From NCBI GenBank assembly GCA_031273645.1, contig JAISRM010000268.1, forward strand, positions 1-6,438: 6,438 nucleotides of DNA, given 5' to 3'. This DNA is from Endomicrobium sp. (lineage in GTDB: Bacteria; Elusimicrobiota; Endomicrobiia; Endomicrobiales; Endomicrobiaceae). The notes under the pieces are model-generated. The model ran no database searches and was not told the DNA's origin. It was given only the letters and a program-made list of their open reading frames with translations. Below, piece after piece: positions 1-4,975 of the stretch (its first letter is position 1; each line of letters starts with the position of its first letter). Position numbers and translations under genes: made by a program.

Positions 1-20
1 TTTCAAAAGAATTGTTGAAA

Positions 21-701
21 TCAGAGTTCATTGCAAAAATCCAAAATTAGTTCGGCAAGTTTTTTTCTTGCCGAAGATATTTTTTGTTTTATCTTTGCGT
101 CAAAAGGCGCGCCCAAAGGGTTTTTTTCTATGTGATCGCAAGCATACATCAGACATAATGCTTTGGCATTTATTTTTTTTGCGCCGGACAATACTATTGA
201 AGATTCCATGTCAAAGATTTCAGGTCCTCCGTTTCTAAAACGCATTGCAAGTTCCGGTTCTAAAACAAGAGAGCTTACGCATGCGCAGTCGGCTTTTATT
301 ATTTTTTCTTTGCGGTATTTTTTGCAAAAAAGTTCAATGAGATCTTTATCAAAAACGCCGTATTCATGCAGTCCGCTTTCAAAAAGAGTATGTGAAAAGC
401 TTTCATAATTGTAAGTTTTTTCTACAGCGATAATATCGCCGGGTTTGATATGCGCTCTTGCGCCGCAGGAGCCGAACAAAATTATGTTTTTGCATGGAGA
501 ATCTTTTAATAATAAAACGCAGTCTCCGGCAAGAAAATTGTTTTTTAGGGCTATTGCCGCAGCTTTTGGAGCGTCTGCAGTTTTTACAAATAAGCCGGCG
601 GTTGACTTAGACGAAAACAGCGGCAAATCTGCGTTTTGGCATAGTATGCATGTTTTTTTTATTTGTTCTTTTGAAATCCCGAAAAAAGCGTTAAAGTTCA
701 T
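21..701 (-). CDS. Nucleoside phosphorylase/nucleosidase family protein (MTA/SAH nucleosidase-like)
   Basis: This 226-residue protein belongs to the PNP/UDP phosphorylase superfamily, whose members split the N-glycosidic bond of nucleosides by phosphorolysis or hydrolysis. Its length fits the 5'-methylthioadenosine/S-adenosylhomocysteine nucleosidase and futalosine hydrolase branch (about 220-240 residues). Visible family marks are the strand and glycine loop FGSCGA (76-81), PGDI (87-90), the ribose-binding segment DMESS (164-168, with Glu166) and ACDH (187-190), where Asp189 sits where the catalytic Asp of the 'SD' motif is expected. No signal peptide is present, so it should be cytosolic. 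The N-terminal 60 residues are poorly conserved to my eye and the arginine-serine context of the usual R-x-S-D motif is replaced, so the substrate cannot be named. The start at 701 has no Shine-Dalgarno site, but a small frame ends 11 bases inside the gene, which could couple translation. The family assignment is firm; the exact enzyme is not. Confidence 0.85.
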   Translation of the reverse strand: MNFNAFFGISKEQIKKTCILCQNADLPLFSSKSTAGLFVKTADAPKAAAIALKNNFLAGDCVLLLKDSPCKNIILFGSCGARAHIKPGDIIAVEKTYNYESFSHTLFESGLHEYGVFDKDLIELFCKKYRKEKIIKADCACVSSLVLEPELAMRFRNGGPEIFDMESSIVLSGAKKINAKALCLMYACDHIEKNPLGAPFDAKIKQKISSARKKLAELILDFCNEL

Positions 702-867
702 TTGTATATTCTATAAAAATAGTTATAATATTAAAACAGTTCGTCGTTCTTGATTTTGCGCTAACATCAATTTCCGCAAAAGCGGCAATGACAAACGCAA
801 ACAGTCGTTTTATGAACACAGATCGCGCCTGTCTTGTCAATTGTTTTTCCTGTTTTTTCAGCGGCAT
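691..867 (-). CDS. Possible 58-residue small protein overlapping the nucleosidase start
   Basis: An ATG at 867-865 opens a frame of 58 residues ending in TAA at 693-691, so it overlaps the nucleosidase gene by 11 bases in another frame. The product starts MPLKKQEKQL, is rich in Lys and Arg up to about residue 21, has a hydrophobic stretch FAFVIAAFA (23-31) and a second one near NIITIFI (46-52). I do not recognise it. In favour of a real gene is the tight overlap, typical of translational coupling, and the lack of any Shine-Dalgarno site for the nucleosidase itself. Against it, this frame also has no Shine-Dalgarno site, and residues 26-34 are encoded by a GC-rich mini-hairpin that looks like a dispersed non-coding repeat. 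Its first codons lie inside repeat copy A. It may be a chance frame in a leader region. Confidence 0.27.
   Translation of the reverse strand: MPLKKQEKQLTRQARSVFIKRLFAFVIAAFAEIDVSAKSRTTNCFNIITIFIEYTNEL
774..793. repeat. Short GC hairpin, possible dispersed repeat copy
   Basis: The bases CCGC-AAAA-GCGG (774-785) form a four-pair GC hairpin in an AT-rich region, and the adjoining bases read on the minus strand as TGTCATTGCCGC (793-782). The same 12 bases occur on the plus strand at 3682-3693, in the other intergenic region and also inside a hairpin. The layout resembles the widespread bacterial repeats of the GTCATTCCCGC-loop-GCGGGAAT type, in diverged form. A 12-base match alone is not significant in a window this long, so the relation is tentative. 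Confidence 0.3.
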
Positions 868-886
868 TTTAAATGATTTGACAAGC
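834..886 (-). repeat. Inverted repeat copy A (left of the small membrane gene)
   Basis: Read on the minus strand, bases 886-854 match bases 1216-1248 of the plus strand at 30 of 33 positions. Similarity then continues outward to 834 at about 15 of 20 positions after a 2-base gap, ending at TTGACAA (copy B ends TTGATAA). Inward similarity beyond 886 fades gradually. The three core differences change every residue they touch if read in the shared long frame (FFSxILxDLT), so that frame does not look protected as protein. The copy carries an ATG at 867-865, the start of the possible 58-residue frame. Together with copy B it brackets the 71-residue gene. Confidence 0.7.
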
Positions 887-951
887 GGCGGAGTTAAGGC
901 GCAAAACTTCTTATTTTATGCCGTCAATTTCTTTAATTTTTATTTTCATAT

Positions 952-957
952 AGGAGG
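952..957 (+). promoter_or_regulatory. Strong Shine-Dalgarno site
   Basis: AGGAGG lies five bases before the ATG at 963. It is the strongest ribosome binding site in the window and fixes the start of the 71-residue membrane protein. No convincing promoter is visible immediately upstream. A perfect TTGACA at 878-883 has no -10 at a usable distance. Confidence 0.8.
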
Positions 958-962
958 AGATT

Positions 963-1178
963 ATGCATTCAAGCCATAAACTTTGGATGTGGACTGCGGT
1001 ATTTTTAGTTATTATGGGTTTGCTTGTCGGAATGTATCTTACTGCAACTCCCGATAAAATGAAAACCGTAATAGAAAAACGCCAAAAAATTGAAGCTCAA
1101 AAAAAGAAAATCCAGCAAGAAAAAAACAGAAGCGCATTACAATCAAAAGATGAGTCCGCGCCCGCAGGCGCTCGATGA
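963..1178 (+). CDS. Small single-pass membrane protein with basic coiled-coil tail
   Basis: I do not recognise this 71-residue protein. It has a short N-terminus, one hydrophobic helix at about residues 8-28 (WMWTAVFLVIMGLLVGMYLT), then a highly charged tail at 31-58 rich in Lys, Glu and Gln with Ile37, Ile43 and Ile50 spaced like a short coiled coil, and a flexible end (SKDESAPAGAR). The many lysines right after the helix suggest, by the positive-inside rule, that the tail faces the cytoplasm. There is no signal-peptidase or lipobox site. The perfect Shine-Dalgarno sequence five bases upstream argues strongly that it is translated. It stands alone on the plus strand, convergent with the helicase gene and divergent from the nucleosidase, and lies between the two inverted repeat copies. 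It could be a small subunit or regulator of a membrane complex, but nothing nearby tells which. Confidence 0.75.
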   Translation: MHSSHKLWMWTAVFLVIMGLLVGMYLTATPDKMKTVIEKRQKIEAQKKKIQQEKNRSALQSKDESAPAGAR

Positions 1179-1181
1179 ACT

Positions 1182-1200
1182 CGCGCGCCTTGCGCGTTTT
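1182..1200 (+). terminator. Candidate intrinsic terminator after the small membrane gene
   Basis: CGCGC (1182-1186) pairs perfectly with GCGCG (1192-1196) around a five-base loop, and TTTT follows at 1197-1200. It starts three bases after the stop codon of the 71-residue gene. The stem is short but all GC. The T-run is only four bases, so termination may be partial. Confidence 0.45.
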
Positions 1201-1215
1201 ATGGGAAACTTTGCA

Positions 1216-1270
1216 GCCTGTCAAATCATGTAAAATGACGCTGAAAAAGAATAGGAAGAAGAGTTGATAA
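1216..1270 (+). repeat. Inverted repeat copy B (right of the small membrane gene)
   Basis: Its core (1216-1248) matches the reverse complement of 854-886 with three mismatches in 33 bases, and the weaker part runs to TTGATAA at 1264-1270. In this orientation it contains an ATG at 1235-1237 opening a ten-codon frame (MTLKKNRKKS, stop 1265-1267) whose first residues resemble the MPLKK start in copy A. The bases CAGC (1214-1217) and GTCA (1220-1223) can pair with GCTG (1240-1243) and TGAC (1236-1239). That hairpin is not preserved in copy A. Confidence 0.7.
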
Positions 1271-1278
1271 TATCCATT

Positions 1279-1297
1279 AAAAAATGCTCTGCATTTT
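1279..1297 (-). terminator. Candidate terminator of the helicase gene
   Basis: On the minus strand, just after the helicase stop codon (1301-1299), AAAATGC (1297-1291) and GCATTTT (1287-1281) form a perfect seven-pair stem around a three-base loop, and the T-run extends to six at 1284-1279. Only two of the pairs are GC, so the hairpin is weak. Position and T-run fit a terminator. Confidence 0.5.
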
Positions 1298-1298
1298 G

Positions 1299-2459
1299 CT
1301 AATGCATAACCGTCAGATTGGCCACTTTTGCAAGAAGTTTTTTCCATTGCCCGCCGTCAAACAAAACTACGAGTTTTACGTCGTCTCCGATCCCGTGTTT
1401 TTCTATGATTTTTCCTCTTCCAAAAACGGGATGCGAAACTATATTTCCGATTTTGTAAGGGCTTGTGTCGCAAGCCGGAACATAAAGAGGCTCGTCTTTT
1501 ATTATCTCGTCGTCGCTTGGTATATAATCGTAGGAATCTTCGTCTTTGTATCTGTACGTTGCTTTGTCTTTGCCGGCGCCGGATTTAGAAATTTCCGCCC
1601 ACTTGGTTTTATTAAATTTATTGTTTGCAAAAGAAAAATCATTTTGCGCGCCTTGCGAAAATTCGTCTTTAAATCCCGCTTCTGCGGCAAAACGCGACAG
1701 CATATTCCATTTTGTTTTTCCGTAAACCGTTCTTTCGCTTGCCCACGACAAATATAAATGTTTTCTCGCTCTTGTCATGCCGACGTACATAAGCCGTCTT
1801 TCTTCTTCAAGTTCTTCAGGGTTGAAAGCCGATTCGCCTATCGGAAACAGCCCTTCTTCAAGCCCGCATATGAAGACGTTTTCAAACTCAAGCCCTTTTG
1901 CAAGATGAAGCGTCATTAATGTTACTTTTCCTTTTGAATTGTCGTAATCGTCGATGTCGCTTACAAGAGCGATTTGCGTTAAATATCCGGAAAGAGTTTT
2001 ATCCGGAGAACGTTTTTCAAAATCGTCGATGGCAGAAATCAATTCCTGTATATTTTCAATTTTAGCTTTTGATTCCGGAGAGTTTTCAATTTCAAGCTCT
2101 TTGAGATACCCTGAAGACGTGATAACTGTTTCGGCGATTGTTTTTATGCTTTGGCTTTCTTTTAAAGTTATAAAAGATTTTATTAATTCGGCAAAAGAAT
2201 TAAGCGCGTTTTGAGCTCCTTTGCCTATTTGCAGCTGAGCCGCAAAAGGTATTGTCTGCCACAGGGATAAATTTCTTGCCAAAGCTTCTTTTTCAAGCGT
2301 TTCAAGAGAAGTTTTCCCTATTCCTCTTTTTGGAACGTTGATAATTCTTTTAAAACTTACATTGTCGTTGGGATTGTGTATCAGTTTCAGATAGGACATG
2401 ATATCTTTGATTTCGGCGCGGTCATAAAATCTCAGCGTGCCTATAATGCAATAGGGCAT
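1299..2459 (-). CDS. pcrA: C-terminal part of the UvrD/PcrA helicase (after the frame break)
   Basis: This is the 386-residue stretch from the first ATG of the downstream frame; the helicase homology in the same frame begins 40 residues earlier, at 2579. It carries motif IVa (IGTLRFYDRAEIKD, residues 6-19), motif V (TLHLAKGLEFENVF, 183-196) with the Q/H-K-G-L-E core that couples ATP hydrolysis to DNA movement, and motif VI (YVGMTRARKHL, 225-235) with the arginine finger Arg230. A charged, low-complexity linker of about 70 residues follows, then a C-terminal Tudor-like domain (YKIGNIVSHPVFGRGKIIEK, 335-354, to KKLLAKVANL), the element by which PcrA binds RNA polymerase. The ATG has AGAAGG six bases upstream, so re-initiation is conceivable, but the product would lack the nucleotide-binding site. 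Confidence 0.75.
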   Translation of the reverse strand: MPYCIIGTLRFYDRAEIKDIMSYLKLIHNPNDNVSFKRIINVPKRGIGKTSLETLEKEALARNLSLWQTIPFAAQLQIGKGAQNALNSFAELIKSFITLKESQSIKTIAETVITSSGYLKELEIENSPESKAKIENIQELISAIDDFEKRSPDKTLSGYLTQIALVSDIDDYDNSKGKVTLMTLHLAKGLEFENVFICGLEEGLFPIGESAFNPEELEEERRLMYVGMTRARKHLYLSWASERTVYGKTKWNMLSRFAAEAGFKDEFSQGAQNDFSFANNKFNKTKWAEISKSGAGKDKATYRYKDEDSYDYIPSDDEIIKDEPLYVPACDTSPYKIGNIVSHPVFGRGKIIEKHGIGDDVKLVVLFDGGQWKKLLAKVANLTVMH

Positions 2460-2566
2460 GCCGGCCCTTCTAAAAGCGTCTTCAAAAGCGCGCGACTGGG
2501 AGTTTGTGCGGTAAAACAGCGCAAAATCCGACAGATTGAACGTTCCGCCGGACGAGTTTAAGGAAA

Positions 2567-3580
2567 TTACATCGACAATTTTGCGGCCTCGTCGTTTTCG
2601 TTTACAGCCTTTATTACTGTTACAGAACCGTCGTCGGGGTTTTGCGTCCAGAGATCTTTTTCTACTCTTGAAGAATTGTTTTTGATAACCTGACGCGCCG
2701 CCGATAATATTTTAGGCGTTGAACGGTAATTTTGTTCAAGTTTTATTGAAACCGCCTGAGGATAATCCGTTTCAAAATTTAAAATATTTGAAATGTCGGC
2801 TCCGCGCCAGCTGTAAACAGACTGGTCGGCGTCTCCGACGACGCAAATGTTTTTGTATTTTTTTGCCAAAAGCTGCGTTAAAACGTATTGGGCGTGGTTT
2901 GTGTCCTGATATTCGTCCACTAAAATATATTTGAATCGTTCGTGATAGCGGTCTAAAATCTCAGGATATTGTTCAAAAGATTTTACCGCGCGCAATATAA
3001 GGTCGCCAAAATCTAAAGCTGAAGCGGTTTCAAGCTTTCTTTGGTAAAGGCGGTATATTTTTGCGATTTCCGCTGCGAAAAAATCTCCGAGTTTTTCTGC
3101 GTCTGAGGCCATGTCGTCGGGAAATTTCAAATCGTCTTTTGCTCTGCTTATTCTGTCGGTTACGGAAGAAGGCTTAAATTTTTTATCGTCAAGGCTAAGC
3201 TCTTTGATGCAGTCTTTTACGACGTTTCGCTGATCGGCGAAATCGTATATCAGAAAATCGGGATTTAGATTTATTTTTGAGGCTTCAACGCGCAAAAAAT
3301 AAGCGCAGAAAGAATGAAAAGTTGAAACCCATACGTTTGCTCCGCTTTCGGCGGCGAGATCGCTTATTCTTTTTTTCATTTCCTGCGCGGCTTTATTGGT
3401 AAAAGTTACGGCAAGAATAGACCACGGCGGCGTTCCTTTTGCAAGCAAATGCGCTATTCTGTGCGTTATAACTCTTGTTTTTCCGGTTCCGGCTCCGGCA
3501 AAAATAATAAGAGGCCCTTCTGCGCACAGTACGGCTTTTTTTTGCTGCTCGTTAAGATTTTCAGTAAGAATATTTTCCAT
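2567..3580 (-). CDS. pcrA: N-terminal part of the UvrD/PcrA helicase (ATP-binding motifs)
   Basis: This 337-residue frame holds the first half of the helicase. The adenine-specific Q motif is LNEQQKKAV (9-17), Walker A is AGAGTGKT (28-35), motif Ia is TFTNKAA (59-65), followed by STFHS (86-90). Walker B/motif II is VDEYQDTN (221-228), motif III VGDADQSVYSWRGA (248-261), and motif IV LEQNYRS (281-287). Residues 1-334 read as authentic helicase and only the last three (LSM) are out of frame. The start MENILTENLNEQQ matches the usual PcrA start, a few residues before the Q motif. No Shine-Dalgarno site precedes it, which agrees with the very close promoter. The gene is divergent from the TPR gene and convergent with the small membrane gene, and so appears to be its own transcription unit. 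Confidence 0.85.
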   Translation of the reverse strand: MENILTENLNEQQKKAVLCAEGPLIIFAGAGTGKTRVITHRIAHLLAKGTPPWSILAVTFTNKAAQEMKKRISDLAAESGANVWVSTFHSFCAYFLRVEASKINLNPDFLIYDFADQRNVVKDCIKELSLDDKKFKPSSVTDRISRAKDDLKFPDDMASDAEKLGDFFAAEIAKIYRLYQRKLETASALDFGDLILRAVKSFEQYPEILDRYHERFKYILVDEYQDTNHAQYVLTQLLAKKYKNICVVGDADQSVYSWRGADISNILNFETDYPQAVSIKLEQNYRSTPKILSAARQVIKNNSSRVEKDLWTQNPDDGSVTVIKAVNENDEAAKLSM

Positions 3581-3591
3581 AATAGTTGTAT

Positions 3592-3619
3592 ATTATAACA
3601 TAAATATGCGCATCGGCAA
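3592..3619 (-). promoter_or_regulatory. Sigma-70-type promoter of the helicase with extended -10
   Basis: On the minus strand, TTGCCG (3619-3614, four of six consensus bases) is followed after 16 bases by a perfect TATAAT (3597-3592) preceded by TG at the extended -10 position. Only 11 bases separate the -10 box from the helicase ATG at 3580, so transcription should begin about four to six bases before the start codon. This fits the absence of a Shine-Dalgarno site and suggests a nearly leaderless message. Confidence 0.6.
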
Positions 3620-3668
3620 CGCAAAACGTATAAAAATATTGTATCATATAGCTTGCAGCGCGGGAAAA

Positions 3669-3717
3669 TTGCCGCAATGGCTGTCATTGCCGCGAAAGAC
3701 ATTCTGAATTGCGGTAA
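3669..3717 (+). repeat. Two-tier hairpin upstream of the TPR gene
   Basis: TTGCCGCAAT (3669-3678) pairs with ATTGCGGTAA (3708-3717) over ten positions with one G-T pair. Inside it TGTC (3682-3685) pairs with GACA (3698-3701). The inner part contains TGTCATTGCCGC, also found inverted at 782-793. It has no T-run, so it is not an obvious terminator. It may be a diverged dispersed repeat or a structured 5' leader, depending on where transcription of the downstream genes starts. No strong promoter is visible in 3718-3760. Confidence 0.45.
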
Positions 3718-3760
3718 AATTTGTAAAAAACTTAATATTTAAAATCCGGACGGTCTTAGA

Positions 3761-4414
3761 GTGAAAATAATCGTCGTTTTATTATTGTTAATCGTAAATT
3801 TTTGCGCTGCCGGATACTGCCATGAAGAAATTGACGGTATTTCTCAGCAAGCGCGCAAATGCGTTGATATTGCAAATGAAAAAAGCGCAGCCGGCGATTT
3901 TGCGGCTTCAAAAGCGCAGCTTGACAAGGCTATTGAATTTGATCCGGACTCTTATAAGCTTTACGAAATGAGAGGAAACGTTAAAGCCGCTTTATCCGAT
4001 TATTCCGGCGCCTTGCAAGATTACGGGCTTTCCATAAAATTGAATGCCAAAAACGAAGGAGTTTTCGTAAACCGCGCTTCGCTGAAGTTTGCTCTGGAAG
4101 ATTATGAAGGGTCTGTAAAAGACGCGGGTAAAGCTATCAAACTCTATCCTTATATCGCCGCCGCCTACCTTGCAAGAGGAAACTCAAACACTATGCTTGG
4201 CAAACCCGCAAAAGCTTTAAAGGATTTTGACAGAGCTTTAAAATTGGAACCCGAAAATCCAAACATTTATTTCAGCAAAGCTTATGCTCAGGCGGCGCTG
4301 GGCAAATACGGGCAAGCCGTTGAAAATTGCCGTAAAAGCATAGAGCTTGATCCTTTGTTTGAAGAAGCTAAAGAATATCTTAAAGAACTTTTAATTAAAA
4401 CGGAGGGGAAATAA
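3761..4414 (+). CDS. Exported tetratricopeptide-repeat protein
   Basis: The 217-residue product begins at GTG with a signal peptide: MKIIVVLLLLIVNFCAAGYC has a single lysine, a hydrophobic core and a likely cleavage after Ala17 or nearby. No clean lipobox precedes Cys15 or Cys20. The rest, about residues 31-200, is five consecutive 34-residue TPR units with the usual spacing (repeat ends such as AIEFDPDS, SIKLNAKN, AIKLYPYI, ALKLEPEN, SIELDPLF). TPR arrays bind other proteins or peptides, so this is probably a periplasmic or envelope-associated scaffold; the partner is unknown. The start is chosen because the next in-frame Met is residue 70, beyond the signal peptide and first repeat. The Shine-Dalgarno site is poor (GGACGG about nine bases upstream). 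The gene ends one base before the nitroreductase start and contains that gene's ribosome binding site. Confidence 0.85.
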   Translation: MKIIVVLLLLIVNFCAAGYCHEEIDGISQQARKCVDIANEKSAAGDFAASKAQLDKAIEFDPDSYKLYEMRGNVKAALSDYSGALQDYGLSIKLNAKNEGVFVNRASLKFALEDYEGSVKDAGKAIKLYPYIAAAYLARGNSNTMLGKPAKALKDFDRALKLEPENPNIYFSKAYAQAALGKYGQAVENCRKSIELDPLFEEAKEYLKELLIKTEGK

Positions 4415-4415
4415 T

Positions 4416-4916
4416 ATGGATGTTTTTTTTGAACGCAAAAGCGTAAGAAAGTATTTGCAAGACGACGTAAAAGAGGAAGATTTAAACTACATATTAAGAG
4501 CGGCAATGTCTGCTCCTACGGCAAGAAACGCGAGATGTTATTCTTTTATAGTCGTAAGAGACAAAGAAACGCATAAAAAAATAGCCGAAGTTCACCGCGC
4601 CGCCCAGATGATTCTTCAGGCTCCTTTGGCGATATTAGTCGTAGGCGACGAATCAAAAGTTTTTGAAGGATACCTTCCTCAAGACTGCGCCGCCGCGACG
4701 CAGAACATTTTGCTTGCCGCAACGCTAAAAGGATACGGCAGCGTATGGTGCGGAGTTTATTCTAACGACGAAAGGAGCAAAGCGCTGGAAAAACTTTTTT
4801 TGCTGCCCTCTTCTGTCAGAGCGTTTTCAATCGTTGTAATAGGCAAATCAGCCGACAATAGCGCGCCTAAAAACGGATGGCAGCCTGAAAAAATTAAATA
4901 TGAAAAATGGTCGTAA
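4416..4916 (+). CDS. Nitroreductase-family FMN-dependent oxidoreductase
   Basis: This 166-residue protein is a short member of the nitroreductase fold, homodimeric flavoproteins that use FMN and NAD(P)H to reduce nitro compounds, quinones or flavins. The N-terminal FMN phosphate-binding motif is ERKSVRKY (6-13, Arg7, Ser9, Arg11). APTARNARCYSFIVV (33-47) matches the second flavin-binding segment, and DCAAATQNILLAATLKGYGSVWCG (90-113) is the central helix and the loop over the flavin. The tail KIKYEKWS ends in the conserved -W found in many small members. There is no export signal, so it is cytosolic. GGAGGGG (4402-4408), inside the end of the TPR gene, is a strong ribosome binding site eight bases upstream, so the two genes are translationally linked. 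The natural substrate cannot be told from sequence. A role in redox or in stress defence is inference. Confidence 0.88.
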   Translation: MDVFFERKSVRKYLQDDVKEEDLNYILRAAMSAPTARNARCYSFIVVRDKETHKKIAEVHRAAQMILQAPLAILVVGDESKVFEGYLPQDCAAATQNILLAATLKGYGSVWCGVYSNDERSKALEKLFLLPSSVRAFSIVVIGKSADNSAPKNGWQPEKIKYEKWS

Positions 4917-4975
4917 AACATTTTGTTTTCAAAAAATGCAAATATTCAGGTCGTTAAAAAACAGAAGGACAAAAA

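Larger units (their letters stand above)
1299..3580 (-). pseudogene. pcrA: UvrD/PcrA-type DNA helicase, full length but frameshifted
   Basis: Taken together, the two frames here encode about 760 residues, the normal size of a superfamily 1A 3'-5' DNA helicase of the UvrD/PcrA/Rep group, which acts in repair, replication restart and removal of RNA polymerase or RecA from DNA. The N-terminal frame stops at TAA 2569-2567 after the residues EAAKLSM. One additional A in the AAAA run at 2582-2579 would restore EAAKIVDVISLN and the conserved YRTNSQSRAFEDAF segment. Motifs I to IV lie before the break and IVa, V and VI after it, so neither half could work as a helicase alone. Both halves are otherwise clean: no further stops, and all motifs intact. 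This points to a sequencing or assembly error or a very recent mutation rather than an old decayed gene. The C-terminal Tudor-like domain favours PcrA/UvrD over Rep. Confidence 0.85.

Noticed and set aside
724..729. Perfect TATAAT on the plus strand as promoter of the small membrane gene
   Set aside because: No acceptable -35 lies upstream (only TTGTAT at 702-707, three of six bases) and it is over 230 bases from the gene. In an AT-rich region this can arise by chance.
878..883. Perfect TTGACA as a -35 box for the small membrane gene
   Set aside because: There is no -10-like sequence 16-18 bases downstream (901-907 is GCAAAAC). The TTGACA belongs to the repeat core.
788..979. Plus-strand 63-residue frame before the small membrane gene
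   Set aside because: It has no ribosome binding site, has an odd Phe/Cys-rich composition, overlaps the start of the well-supported 71-residue gene, and is the antisense of repeat copy A.
1039..1347. Minus-strand 102-residue frame across the small gene and repeat copy B
   Set aside because: It is antisense to the 71-residue gene and runs through the helicase start of convergence. Its resemblance to the 788-979 frame comes from the inverted repeat, and all three core differences alter residues.
1284..1757. Plus-strand 157-residue frame inside the helicase
   Set aside because: It is antisense to the conserved C-terminal helicase domain, has no ribosome binding site and shows no family features.
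2567..2590. Programmed -1 ribosomal frameshift joining the two helicase halves
   Set aside because: The zero-frame codons GCC GCA AAA TTG do not form a canonical X XXY YYZ heptamer. Only the AAA codon could re-pair cleanly. UvrD/PcrA genes are not known to use frameshifting, so an indel is simpler.
4921..4937. AT-rich hairpin between the nitroreductase gene and argS as terminator
   Set aside because: The TTTTG/CAAAA stem has one GC pair and no following T-run, so it should not terminate transcription.
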